A DNA stretch of 37,714 nucleotides, taken from NCBI GenBank assembly GCA_030065125.1, contig JASJDM010000056.1, positions 1-37,714 on the forward strand. The letters run 5' to 3'. This DNA comes from Lysobacterales bacterium. GTDB taxonomy: Bacteria; Pseudomonadota; Gammaproteobacteria; Xanthomonadales; SZUA-38. Under the pieces are notes generated by a model. The model saw only the letters and a list, made by a program, of their open reading frames with translations. It made no database searches and had not been told where the DNA came from. Positions 1 to 9,100 of this stretch are shown one piece after another. A program made the translations under genes and the position numbers. Each line of letters opens with the position of its first letter. Positions within the stretch are counted from its first letter, which is position 1.

Positions 1-620
1 GCTGACCGCAACCTGCGGCCGCCGCTAGTTTCTCCGTTGGCACAAACGCGCACAAACAGGCGCGCTGATATGGCACGTCTGGTCCCTTCATCCAGATCGT
101 CGTACCTCAACGCGACTTGGCCGCGGACTGTTGGTCGCATCGAGCCGCACCGGGTTGCCCTGCTTGGGTTTGCCTGTATTTGTTGCCTGTCCCGGATTTG
201 TGCCGTATTTGTTGCCTGTCCCGGATTTGTTCCGGAACACCGAACTGCGGGCCTTGGGGCCCGTGCAGCGGATGAAAGAGCTGGCCCGAGTGTTATCCAG
301 GCGGTGGTTCCGCGGGGAGGGTGAGTGTCAGGCGGTGTTTGGACGCTGACCGCAATCTGCGGCCGCTGCCATTTCTCCGTTCGCACAAACGCGCCCAAAC
401 AGGCGCGCTGATATGGCACGTCTTGTCCCTTCATCCAGATCGTCGTACTTCAACGCGGCTCGGCCGCGGGCTGTTGGCCGCCTCGAGCCACACCGGGTTG
501 CCCTGCTTGGGTTTGCCTGTATTTGTTGCCTGTCCCGGATTTGCCCCCGGATTTGTGCCTGGATCGGATTTGCCCTGCTTGGGTTTGCCTGTATTTGTTG
601 CCTGTCCCGGATTTGTGTTT
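1..620. repeat. two-copy tandem repeat (~344 bp unit) with nested short repeats
   Basis: Positions 1-200 recur at 345-543 at about 90% identity by eye, so the unit is about 344 bp and probably continues left of the window. Nested in it is a 24-bp core containing TGCCTGTCCCGGATTTG, at 177-200, 206-229, 520-543 and 592-615. The core is preceded by GCCCTGCTTGGGTTTGCCTG at three of those sites. The reading frames across it are low complexity and match nothing I recognise. The spacer 230-344 is unique within the window and has no identifiable gene. I read the region as non-coding repetitive DNA rather than genes. Confidence 0.85.
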
Positions 621-721
621 CGCCCCAGTGGGCCCCGGGGGTAATGCTCATACTGCGAACAGCGTCGCCTTTCCTACTGGGCCAAATGATACAGTTGCGA
701 TCTCCAAAACCGGGAGAGTGG

Positions 722-1906
722 GTGTTGAACAAAACTATTGGCTCCGCCGTTCTGCTGGTGCTGGCGAGTGCTCAGGCGGGTACCGTGCCGCCTGACCTTG
801 AACTCAATTCCCTCGGCATTTCTGTCTCCACGCCGCTGGCCGCACGTCACGCCGGAGACGGCACCAACCGATTATTCATCGTTGAACGCGGAGGCACTAT
901 CGTCATCTTTCAGCCTGGGACCGGGCTTCTTCCGGCGCCGTTCCTCAACATCAGCGCTGACGTGGACACGTTTTTCGAGGGAGGTTTACTGGGTCTGGCC
1001 TTCCATCCGGATTACGCCAGCAACGGTTTTTTCTACGTCAACTACACCCGTGACGGCAGCGGCGGAAACTCGCTGGAAACCGTCGTCGAACGGTTTGAAG
1101 TGTCGTCCTCGGACCCCGATGACGCTGACGAGTCGTCGAGGGTCGAGATCATTACGATTGATCAGCCGGCCGGAAATCACAACGGTGGAGACCTGCATTT
1201 CGGTCCCGATGGAAACCTTTATATCGCCTTGGGCGACGGCGGCGCTTCAAGCGGAACCTCTCAGAATATGTCGACGCTGTTGGGCAAAATGTTGCGCATC
1301 GATCCCTGCGATTCTGCCGTCTGCACCACGCCTTACACCATTCCGCCGGACAATCCCTTCATCGGTGGGCCTGAGCGGGAAGAGATCTGGGCCAGCGGAT
1401 TCCGCAACCCTTACCGATTCAGCTTTGACCGGCTAACCGGCGACCAGTTTATCGCAGACGTCGGCGCTGGATCCCGCGAAGAGGTTTCCTTCGAACCGGC
1501 CAATGGTGCCGGCGGCGCCAACTACGGCTGGAACTGCCGCGAAGGAAACCTGGCAGGTCCAGGCGGCTGTACGGGGACTTTTACCGAACCCATACTGGTT
1601 TACCCGCACACGGAGGGCAACTGCTCGATTACCGGCGGCTACCGATACAGGGGCTGTATTCAGGGCCTTCAGGGCACCTACATCTATGGGGATTTCTGCA
1701 CCGCCAAGATCTTCTTCGGCACCGAAGACAGTCCCGGCATATGGAGCTTCAGCGAGTGGGACGACCTGTCGGGCAACATTTATGGTTTTGGCGAAGATCG
1801 CGACGGTGAGCTGTACTTGTTGCAGGGCAATTCAGTCAGCCGCTTCGAAAGTGCCAACAGCTGCGTCGCTGACCAACTATTCAGTGACGGCTTCGAATTC
1901 CCTTGA
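722..1906 (+). CDS. secreted PQQ-dependent sugar dehydrogenase (GdhB/YliI-like beta-propeller)
   Basis: This is a 394-aa exported protein of the soluble glucose/aldose sugar dehydrogenase family, which oxidises aldoses in the periplasm using PQQ. Visible family motifs include ERGGTIVIF, GGLLGLAFHPDY, NHNGGDLHFGPDG with the presumed catalytic His at about residue 153, EIWASGFRNPYRFSFD and GGANYGWNCREG. The N-terminus is a signal peptide ending AQA before GT. I chose GTG at 722 (TTG at 725 is equivalent) because GGGAGAG lies just upstream; an in-frame ATG at 686 is possible but would push the signal peptide inward. The reading frame stays open further upstream, but that part runs through repeats and is not protein-like. 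The C-terminus ends QLFSDGFEFP, resembling the end of the FG-GAP protein at 2418-4727. The length is close to E. coli YliI. No PQQ biosynthesis genes are in the window. Family is confident, substrate is not. Confidence 0.92.
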   Translation: MLNKTIGSAVLLVLASAQAGTVPPDLELNSLGISVSTPLAARHAGDGTNRLFIVERGGTIVIFQPGTGLLPAPFLNISADVDTFFEGGLLGLAFHPDYASNGFFYVNYTRDGSGGNSLETVVERFEVSSSDPDDADESSRVEIITIDQPAGNHNGGDLHFGPDGNLYIALGDGGASSGTSQNMSTLLGKMLRIDPCDSAVCTTPYTIPPDNPFIGGPEREEIWASGFRNPYRFSFDRLTGDQFIADVGAGSREEVSFEPANGAGGANYGWNCREGNLAGPGGCTGTFTEPILVYPHTEGNCSITGGYRYRGCIQGLQGTYIYGDFCTAKIFFGTEDSPGIWSFSEWDDLSGNIYGFGEDRDGELYLLQGNSVSRFESANSCVADQLFSDGFEFP

Positions 1907-2071
1907 GCCTCATCGATGCCCGCTTGCCCTCCTGGTCGGAGAAAAGCCGGCCCTGGGCACCTGGGGCGTTCACCGATGATCCTGTCGTGACCCACGTCGC
2001 GCGATGATGGGATGGCGTAGCGCGATATTAAACAGGGATCAGTTTCTCCAGCGCATAAATCTGCGCTGCGG

Positions 2072-2293
2072 GTGGCGCCTCGTGCTCCGGGACCCGGGTT
2101 TTCAGGTCACGGTCTGCAGCACGCACCGGCCGTGGGTCGCGGGGTGGCGGAACTGATCTGCGCGGGGCGATTCGAAACGCTGGATCTCTCGCCGCTCTCC
2201 TTCCGGCGAATCGTCACCGGAACTCCAATCGAAGAATCGGTCGTGATACAGGTCAATGCCATGCAGTTCAAAAAGGGGCCGGGCTTATTGTAA
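2072..2293 (+). pseudogene. C-terminal relic of a DAO-family FAD-dependent oxidoreductase
   Basis: The translation contains GFSGHGLQHAPAVGRGVAEL followed by ICAGRFETLDLSPLSFRRI and a VTGTPIEESVVI-like end. This is the typical C-terminal FAD-contacting segment of FOXRED1/DadA-like oxidoreductases (family knowledge). The remaining roughly 300 residues, including the N-terminal GxGxxG Rossmann motif, are absent upstream: 1907-2071 shows no matching frame. The last residues run into the terminator hairpin at 2270. I interpret it as a decayed gene remnant. The nominal GTG at 2072 has no meaning as a start. Confidence 0.7.
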
Positions 2294-2319
2294 GCAAAAA
2301 CAAACCTGGCCCTTTTTTT
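2270..2319. terminator. bidirectional intrinsic terminator
   Basis: GGGCCGGG at 2276-2283 pairs with CCTGGCCC at 2305-2312 (one G-T wobble). The stem extends through an A-run (2270-2274) facing a T-run (2313-2319), giving U-tracts on both strands. A small nested hairpin, GCTTA-TTG-TAAGC, occupies the loop at 2283-2295. It can end transcription from the left and that of the minus-strand FG-GAP gene, whose stop is at 2418. Confidence 0.75.
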
Positions 2320-2417
2320 CGCTGACGCCGGACCTTCTCGAGTGTTTTGGCTTGCTGTTCAGAAATTCCTTTGAATCGTCACAACCTCTCTGAGCGCCAG
2401 TCGGTCAAGGCCGCCTG

Positions 2418-4727
2418 TTAGTCTTCGAAACTGTCGGCAAACACCATTTCCGAGAGTACCGTGATCGTAAAGACCTGGGCCGGGGATGTCTCGATGCCGC
2501 CATTTGACGTGCCCCCGTCGTCGACCACGCTCACCGCAAAGCTGCTGGTGCCCGCAATGCCTTCCTGGGGCGCGTAGCTGAGTTGACCTTCGGGCGATAC
2601 CGAGGGTAACTGGCTGAACAGTGACGGGTTGCCTACCGCGCTCACCAGATACACAGGTGACTGACCGGCTTCGTTTGCGGCACCTGGGTCGAATGCCGCC
2701 CAGTTAGTGACCGTCTGGGGCCCGGCCGTATCAAATGCGGTGGGCGGATCGTGGGCCTGGAACGACGGTTGGTCATTAACCGACGACACCTGGGCCGTGA
2801 GGATGAGCAAGTGCTCATCGGAGGAGAAACCGCCAAAACCGCCAATGGTCGGGAGAATGTTGGCGCCAAGGGCATTACCCGAATACAGCAGACCGTCCCA
2901 CAGACGCACGGAAAGCGGCGGGGACGAGCCGTGATAGTCGGGGGCCGGCACGAACCGGCATGACCCAGAGCTCTCTGGCAGTATCAACGCGCTTGAGTCC
3001 GAAACATCTGTTGGAACCGGCTGCCAGTTACCACCGAAACTGTATTGCCACTCCCCCCGGGATGGATCGGCGGGGTTGCCCACGATGGCTAGTCCAAAGA
3101 AGATGTCTATATCGATGACCAGTGGATCCAGGGTTCTCACCGGTAATTCAGCTGCCGTATCTTCGACGGTTGCGATCTCCCTGATTGTGGAGGCCAGCCG
3201 CGGCGCCGAATTTCCCAGCAGAACATACACCTCACCGGCAAAGTCATTGGCGTCTCGGTCACTGATCATAAAGTCGTCCAGGCCGTCGCCGTTGACGTCG
3301 CCCAGTCCCGAGAGGGCTTCGCCGCTATAGGTTAACGCGGCCGCCCCGGAGATCGTGACGCCGTTCTGACCATTCAACGTGTCGACTCTTACCCAGGGCG
3401 GAAAGCCGTTTGCATTTCCCAGCACGAGGTAGCTGGAGCCTGCATCAATTGCCGTGCCCTGGTCCGCGGTGGAGGCACCGAGCAGTACATCGTCGATTCC
3501 ATCACCATTGACATCGCCCAGGGCTTCGACGCTGCGGCCCATGGAATCGGCATACGCCATACCGCCCACTGAGAACCCATTGTTGCCATCGATGCTGCTG
3601 AGTGAAAAGGTCGTCGGATAAGTCTGATCGTGGCCGAAAATGATGTGTGCAACGCCGCTGTTGGACACCCCGTACCAACTGGCATCTTCCGCGCCTACGA
3701 GTACCTCATCAAAGCCGTCACCGTTTAGATCGGCGCCGCCCCCCACTCTCCTGCCGGCCTGTTCGCCGCCGCTGCCGGCGATGATGTACCCATCGGTGCC
3801 GTCGAGATCACCCAGGCGCAGGCTCGCTATTGGATTGTCTCCATTGCCAAAAACCACGTAAGCGACATCGGCCAGCGATCCGACGATGACGTCATCAAAT
3901 CCGTCACCGTTAACGTCTCCGGCAGCGCTGACCGTGTAACCTGCACGGTCAGCGGTGGCAGCGCCCAGCAACGCGCGCCCCTGTGATCCGTTAACGGTTC
4001 CGAGCGCGAGTGTCGGCCCAAATCCCTGGTCGCTGCCGAATATCAGGTAACTTTTCCCAGCCTGGGGATATTCGTTGATGACCATTCCGCTGCGCCGACG
4101 CACCGGTGCGTACGGGGCGCCGACAATGACATCATCGAAGCCATCGCCGTTGAAGTCGCCGGCGTTGCTGACCGAAATGCCCACGTGATCACCGGTATAC
4201 CCCAACAACGAGAAACCGTTGCTGCCGTTAAGTGAGCCAACGTTAACCTCCGGCGGAAAACCCTGGTTGCTGCCAAAAACCACGATGGCTTTATTGGCGG
4301 CGGCGTTGCCGATCAGGATATCGTCTACGCCGTCGCCGTTGATATCGCCGGCTGATGACAGATCGTTGGTGATGTTGTCGCCCGTGTTGCCACGAATGAC
4401 AAAGCCGTTATTGCCATTGAGCATGCTCAGGTCAATGGCGGCGAGAGAGGTGTGGTCCGTGCCAAAGATCACGTAAATCAGGCCGCCGTCACTGCTGCCA
4501 AGGGCGCTGAGCAGAATGTCGTCCAGTCCGTCACCATTGACATCGCCGGCGCCGGACAACGACTTACCGAGGCGGTCATCGGTACCGCCCTGCAACGTCA
4601 GTCCCCGTTCAGGGGGAATGACGTTTAGTGATATCTGCGCCTGTGCGGACACTGCGGGGGCCGCGCTCAGCAGCGCCGCCGAAACCGCGGCTGACAGTGC
4701 AAGTTTTTTCGACTGTGGCAATCCCAT
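2418..4727 (-). CDS. secreted FG-GAP repeat (integrin-alpha-like beta-propeller) protein
   Basis: This is a 769-aa exported protein. Starting at ATG 4727 gives a clean signal peptide (positive QSKK, then a hydrophobic stretch, ending VSAQA); an in-frame start at 4781 would add 18 residues before it. Seven consecutive FG-GAP blades follow, each with a G..L.G...D..G hairpin, a Ca-binding GD[VIF]NGDG[LVFI]DD-type loop and a closing Y[VL][IV][FL]G strand. That number fits a complete seven-bladed propeller. The last ~230 residues form one or two Ig/cadherin-like domains, including SFAVSVVDDGGTSNGG. The protein ends MVFADSFED, similar to the end of the sugar dehydrogenase at 722-1906. Such proteins are typically extracellular adhesion or matrix proteins; no specific ligand can be deduced. 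The gene is visibly less GC-rich than the core genes to its right. Confidence 0.9.
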   Translation of the reverse strand: MGLPQSKKLALSAAVSAALLSAAPAVSAQAQISLNVIPPERGLTLQGGTDDRLGKSLSGAGDVNGDGLDDILLSALGSSDGGLIYVIFGTDHTSLAAIDLSMLNGNNGFVIRGNTGDNITNDLSSAGDINGDGVDDILIGNAAANKAIVVFGSNQGFPPEVNVGSLNGSNGFSLLGYTGDHVGISVSNAGDFNGDGFDDVIVGAPYAPVRRRSGMVINEYPQAGKSYLIFGSDQGFGPTLALGTVNGSQGRALLGAATADRAGYTVSAAGDVNGDGFDDVIVGSLADVAYVVFGNGDNPIASLRLGDLDGTDGYIIAGSGGEQAGRRVGGGADLNGDGFDEVLVGAEDASWYGVSNSGVAHIIFGHDQTYPTTFSLSSIDGNNGFSVGGMAYADSMGRSVEALGDVNGDGIDDVLLGASTADQGTAIDAGSSYLVLGNANGFPPWVRVDTLNGQNGVTISGAAALTYSGEALSGLGDVNGDGLDDFMISDRDANDFAGEVYVLLGNSAPRLASTIREIATVEDTAAELPVRTLDPLVIDIDIFFGLAIVGNPADPSRGEWQYSFGGNWQPVPTDVSDSSALILPESSGSCRFVPAPDYHGSSPPLSVRLWDGLLYSGNALGANILPTIGGFGGFSSDEHLLILTAQVSSVNDQPSFQAHDPPTAFDTAGPQTVTNWAAFDPGAANEAGQSPVYLVSAVGNPSLFSQLPSVSPEGQLSYAPQEGIAGTSSFAVSVVDDGGTSNGGIETSPAQVFTITVLSEMVFADSFED

Positions 4728-4876
4728 AGCGAAATCCGCTGGTTCTATCACTGTGAATGACAGGGTCAGCGGAAAGCGCACAGGCTTTGAGTTTTATTCG
4801 AAGCCGCTGGGAGCATAGGACATTCACGAGAGACAGGGTGCCGGTCAGGGGACCAGCGGGTGCGGGGGATCGGGTT

Positions 4877-5289
4877 TCAGTGGCACTCGAAGGGATGAGC
4901 TGCGATGTCTCTGCTCGGGATGAGTGGCGGTTCGTCGGAATCTGGCTTCGAAGATTCAGATGGATCCTGAATCTGGCCTCGGTCTAGACATTGCTGGGTT
5001 GGCCGGAAGCTTTGTGCCTTCGATTTCTCTCAGTGGCACTTGAAGGGGTCAGTTGCGATGTCTTTGCTCAGGATGAATGGCGGTTTGTCGGAATCTGGCT
5101 TGGAAGATTTAGATGGATCCTGACTCGGGTTTCGCTCCTGGCATTGCTGGGTTGGCCGGGAGTTTTGTGTCTTCGATTTCTCTCAGTGGCACTCGAAGGG
5201 GTCAGTTGCGATGTCTTTGCTCAGGATGAATGGCGGTCTGTATTCACCGCCTTCGGGTACTCAGATGGATCCTGAATCGGGTTCAGGAT
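4877..5289. repeat. 153-bp-period tandem repeat, 2.7 copies
   Basis: TCAGTGGCACT starts copies at 4877, 5030 and 5183, giving an exact 153-bp period; the third copy is truncated and diverges near 5237. Each copy carries AGATGGATCCTGA near its end, and copy 1 shows GATTCAG-N7-CTGAATC. The array closes with the perfect 8-bp hairpin ATCCTGAA-TCGGG-TTCAGGAT at 5269-5289, then GACGG, a style common in REP-like intergenic palindromes. The period is a multiple of three, so the frame stays open, but the peptide has no recognisable fold. I call it non-coding. Confidence 0.85.
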
Positions 5290-5329
5290 GACGGTTTAAA
5301 GGTTGGCGCTGCGCGCCAGGAAGTAAGGA

Positions 5330-5405
5330 TGGTGGGCCGTGTAGGGCTCGAACCTACGACCAATGGATTAAAAGTCCACTGCTCTACCAACTGAGCTAAC
5401 GGCCC
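5330..5405 (-). tRNA. tRNA-Lys(TTT)
   Basis: On the minus strand the acceptor GGGCCGT pairs with ACGGCCC. The D-arm is GCTCAGTTGGTAGAGC, the anticodon arm is GTGGACTTTTAATCCAT with anticodon TTT, and the T-arm is GTAGGTTCGAGCCCTAC. The discriminator is A and CCA is encoded. The total is 76 nt. A strong promoter lies just upstream. Confidence 0.97.
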
Positions 5406-5421
5406 CCAAAGAAGGGCGCGA

Positions 5422-5450
5422 ATAATACGGTAAACCGCGGGTTCTGGCAA
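5422..5450 (-). promoter_or_regulatory. sigma70 promoter of tRNA-Lys
   Basis: On the minus strand TTGCCA (5445-5450) and TATTAT (5422-5427) are separated by exactly 17 bp. They are followed by the GC-rich discriminator TCGCGCCC and then the tRNA 5' end at 5405. A GC-rich discriminator is the known hallmark of stringently controlled stable-RNA promoters. Confidence 0.8.
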
Positions 5451-5462
5451 GAATTCGCGCCC

Positions 5463-5492
5463 AAAAATGGGGGCCGCATCCCTGCGGCCCCC
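5463..5492 (-). terminator. intrinsic terminator of dps
   Basis: GGGGGCCGCA (5469-5478) and TGCGGCCCCC (5483-5492) form a perfect 10-bp stem with a 4-nt loop. On the minus strand this is followed by A and then TTTTT (5467-5463). It sits 35 bp after the dps stop and shields the tRNA-Lys promoter from read-through. Confidence 0.88.
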
Positions 5493-5527
5493 GGTGAAGC
5501 CCGAAGCAGAGGGGGATAGGGGAGACT

Positions 5528-5998
5528 TCAGGCTTCCAGCAGGCTGCGCAGCATCCAGGCGTTTTTCTCGTGCACCTGCATGCGCTGGGTCAGCAGGTCG
5601 GCGCTGGGCTCATCGCTGGCGTCGGCGGCAATGGCCTGGACTTCCCGGGCGGTCCGGGCCACGGTTTCCTGGCCGTCCACCAGCTGCTGGATCATCTGTT
5701 CCGCGCTGGGGGTGCCGGTTTCCTCGGGGATGGAGGACAGCCGGGCAAACTCCGAGTAGGATCCTGGCGCCGGGAAACCCAAGGCGCGAATGCGTTCGGC
5801 GATCTCGTCCACTGCCAGGGCCAGTTCGTTGTAGTGGGTCTCGAACAAGGTGTGCAGGGTCTGGAACATGGGTCCGGTGACGTTCCAGTGGAAGTTGTGG
5901 GTTTTCAGGTAAAGGCTGTAGCTGTCTGCAAGTACCCGCGACAACCCGTCAGCGATGTTCTTGCGATCAGCTTCTTCAATGCCAATATTGATGCTCAT
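5528..5998 (-). CDS. dps: Dps, DNA-protection ferritin-like protein
   Basis: This is a 156-aa Dps/ferroxidase mini-ferritin. It forms dodecamers that oxidise Fe(II) with peroxide and store iron, protecting DNA in starved or oxidatively stressed cells. The signature LKTHNFHWNVTGPMFQTLH (about residues 31-49), followed by FETHYNELALAVDEIAERI, carries the family's inter-subunit ferroxidase His, Asp and Glu ligands. The length is normal for Dps. The start ATG is preceded by GGGAGC. It is transcribed alone, divergently from hrpA, with its own terminator. A dyad at 6079-6095 in the shared upstream region could be a redox-regulator site (see that entry). The identification is secure. Confidence 0.96.
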   Translation of the reverse strand: MSINIGIEEADRKNIADGLSRVLADSYSLYLKTHNFHWNVTGPMFQTLHTLFETHYNELALAVDEIAERIRALGFPAPGSYSEFARLSSIPEETGTPSAEQMIQQLVDGQETVARTAREVQAIAADASDEPSADLLTQRMQVHEKNAWMLRSLLEA

Positions 5999-6031
5999 GT
6001 CGGTGCTCCCGTGACGTTATGTCGTCAAATC

Positions 6032-6061
6032 TTGGGTACAATTTACCCGCTCCGCGATAAT
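6032..6061 (+). promoter_or_regulatory. candidate hrpA promoter
   Basis: TTGGGT (6032-6037) and GATAAT (6056-6061) are 18 bp apart, placing the start site about 35 bp before the hrpA ATG at 6104. The -35 match is only moderate. Confidence 0.35.
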
Positions 6062-6078
6062 AAATGAAATGAATTAAA

Positions 6079-6095
6079 CCTATCTTCCCGATAGG
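6079..6095. promoter_or_regulatory. inverted repeat CCTATC-N5-GATAGG between dps and hrpA
   Basis: This perfect 6-bp dyad lies 9 bp before the hrpA start and 81 bp from the dps start. Read as CTAT-N7-ATAG it matches the inner half-site pair of the OxyR consensus. The outer half-sites would be ATGA and CAAT, which match only partly. It could equally be an RNA hairpin in the hrpA leader. Confidence 0.35.
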
Positions 6096-6103
6096 AAAAT
6101 CCA

Positions 6104-9100
6104 ATGTTAAAGCAACTCCACAGCCGCCTGGACCAGGTGATGGGGCGGGATCGTCCGCATATCGAGCGCCGCCTCAGCGGCCTGGCTCGACGTGCGGGTA
6201 AAGGTCTGCCCATCGATCGCGGCAGTGCCGAGGTGGAGCAGGAGATCCAGGCTTCGGTCCAGCGCCGCCAGCAGCGGGAGGGATTGGCCTTCCCCATCCG
6301 GTTCGATCCGGATCTGCCCATCAGCGCTCACGTGGAGGAAATCACCCGGGCGCTGGCGACGCACCAGGTGCTGATCGTGGCCGGGGAAACCGGGTCCGGC
6401 AAGACTACCCAGCTGCCCAAGATCTGCTGGCAGGCCGGCCGGGGGCGGGACGGCTGGATCGGCTGCACCCAGCCCCGCCGCATAGCGGCCCGAAGTATCT
6501 CCGCCCGCCTGGCCGAAGAGATGCAGCTCAAGGTGGGTGGCGCCGTGGGATTCTCGGTGCGATTCGACGAAAAGCTCAGCAGCGACACCGTGTTCAAGGT
6601 GCTCACGGACGGCATGCTGCTGGCAGAGACCCAGTCCGACCGTCCGCTGATTGGATACGACACACTGATCATCGACGAAGCCCACGAGCGCAGCCTCAAC
6701 ATCGATTTTCTGCTGGGCTACATCAAAGCACTGCTGCCCCGGCGGCCGGACCTGAAAGTCATCATTACCTCGGCCACCATCGACACCGAGCGTTTTTCCC
6801 GGCACTTCCATGATGCGCCCATCATCGAGGTGTCCGGCCGCTCCTATCCGGTGGAGATGCGCTACCGGTCCTTGCTGGATGAAGACCAGCGTGAGCGAGA
6901 CCTGTTTGCCGGCATTGCGGATGCGGTGGACGAGCTGGACCAGGTCGACCCCCGGGGCGACATCCTGGTGTTCCTGCCCGGTGAGCGGGACATTCGAGAG
7001 GCTACCGATACCCTGACCAAACGGGGGCTTCGCAACACAGAGATCCTACCCCTGTTCGCCCGGCTGTCGGCCGCGGAGCAACACCGCATATTCCATCCAG
7101 GAAATGCCCGCCGCATTGTTATCGCCACCAATGTGGCGGAAACCTCGCTGACCGTGCCGCGTATCCGGTTTGTGATTGACTCGGGCCTGGCCCGCATCAG
7201 CCGCTACAGCTCCCGCAGCAAGGTACAGCGGTTGCCTATTGAAGCCATTTCCCGGGCCAGCGCCGACCAGCGGGCGGGACGCTGCGGCCGACTGGGTCCG
7301 GGCACCTGTATCCGGCTTTACAGCGAAGAGGATTTCCAACAGCGCCCGGAGTTCACCGAGCCTGAGATCCAGCGCACCAATCTGGCGGCGGTCATCCTGC
7401 GAATGGAAATGCTGGGGCTGGGCAAGCTGGAGGATTTCGATTTTCTGGATGCCCCCAGCGATCGCTTCATCAAGGACGGCTACCAGCTGCTGTTTGAACT
7501 GGGCGCCCTGGACGGCGCCCGCCACCTGACCCGGCTGGGCCGGGAGATGGCCTGGTGGCCGGTGGACGTGCGCATGGGTCGCCTGGTGCTGGCCGGCCGC
7601 GACCAGGATTGTCTGGAGGAATGCCTGGTGCTGGCGGCGTTCCTGTCCCTGGCCGACCCCCGGGAGCGGCCCATGGAGGCCCAGCAGCAGGCCGACGAGC
7701 GCCACCAGCAGTGGGTGGACACCGAGTCGGATTTTGTCACCCTCCTCAACCTGTGGCGGGACTGGCTCAAAGCCCGCAAGGAGCTGTCCCACAGCCGCCA
7801 GCGGCGCTGGTGCCGGGACAATTTCCTGTCCTACATGCGCATGCGGGAGTGGTGGGACATTCGCCGGCAGCTGGCGGATATGGCGAAAGAATCCGGCTGG
7901 AAACTCAACCGCAAAGGCGACGGGCCGGCGACGTACGAAGCGCTGCACCGGGCCCTGGTCACGGCCTTCATCGGTCAGCTGGGACTGAAGGATGAGCGGG
8001 AGTACCGGGGCGAGCGCAACCGGCGGTTCTCCATCTTCCCGGGCTCCGGGCTGTTTGCCAGGGGGCCCAAGTGGCTGGTCAGCGCGTTCCTGGTGGAGAC
8101 CACCCGGGTCTATGCCCGGATCAATGCCCGCATCGAGCCGGCCTGGGCCGAGCAGGCAGCGGAACACCTGGTCAAGCGCCGCTACTACGACCCCCGCTGG
8201 TCGGCCAAATCCGGCCGGGTGGTGGGTTATGAGCAGGTCACCCTGAACGGCCTGATGCTGGTGGCCAGGCGGCGGGTGCACTACGGCCCCCATGACCCTG
8301 AAATCGCCCGGGAACTGCTGATCCGCGACGGTCTGGTCCCTGGGAACATCCGCAGCAAGGGCAAATTCCTCACTCACAACGCAGCTGTGATTGATGAGGT
8401 GCGGGAACTGGAGGAACGCCAGCGCAAGCGCGACCTGCTGGTGGACGATGAGGTGCTGTTCCAGTTCTTCGACGAGCGGCTGCCGGCGGGCATTCACACC
8501 ACCAGGGCGTTTGAACGCTGGCGCGAGAAAGCCGAGGCAAAAGCGCCGGACCTGCTGAAGCTGGATCCAGGCTATGTGCTGATGCGTGACGACCACGGCG
8601 TGGACGGCGGCTCCTTCCCGGACCATCTGGACGTGGACGGCGCCCGGGTGCCCCTGGAGTACCGGCTGGCTCCTGGCCAGGCCGATGACGGCGTCAATCT
8701 GCTGCTGCCGCTGCATCTGCTGAACAAGGCCCGGGCTGAGCAGCTGGAGTGGCTGGTTCCGGGGCTGCTGCGGGAAAAGGTGGTGGCCCTGATCAAGTCC
8801 CTGCCCAAGCCAAGGCGGCGCTACCTGGTGCCCGCGCCCAACTTTGCCGCGGATTTCCTTGGCCGGGACTGGGATCGGCAGGACTCCCTGCTGACCCAGC
8901 TGGCGGGATTCCTGGGAACGGAGTCCGGCCAGCCCCTGGCGGTGTCCGAGTTCGATCCGCTACAGCTGCCGGATCACCTGAAGATCAACGTCCAGTTGCG
9001 GGACGGTTCCCAATCGGTGGCCAGCAGCCGCGACCTGGAAGCCCTCCAGGCCGAGTGGGGCGAGCAGGCCAGGGAGGATTTCCTGTCCCAGGCCGATCGC

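Noticed and set aside
177..615. CRISPR-like array
   Set aside because: The 24-bp cores are unevenly spaced (29, 314 and 72 bp), spacers are themselves duplicated, and no cas genes are present.
413..721. N-terminal extension of the sugar dehydrogenase frame into the repeat region
   Set aside because: The extra ~100 residues are translated repeats, precede a clear signal peptide, and lack homology to the family.
4757..5275. Repeat protein encoded by the 153-bp array
   Set aside because: The open frame follows from a period divisible by three; there is no SD, no conserved fold, and the third copy diverges without frame conservation.
7046..8716. 556-residue open frame on the minus strand
   Set aside because: Antisense shadow inside hrpA, whose helicase motifs are intact across the same stretch.
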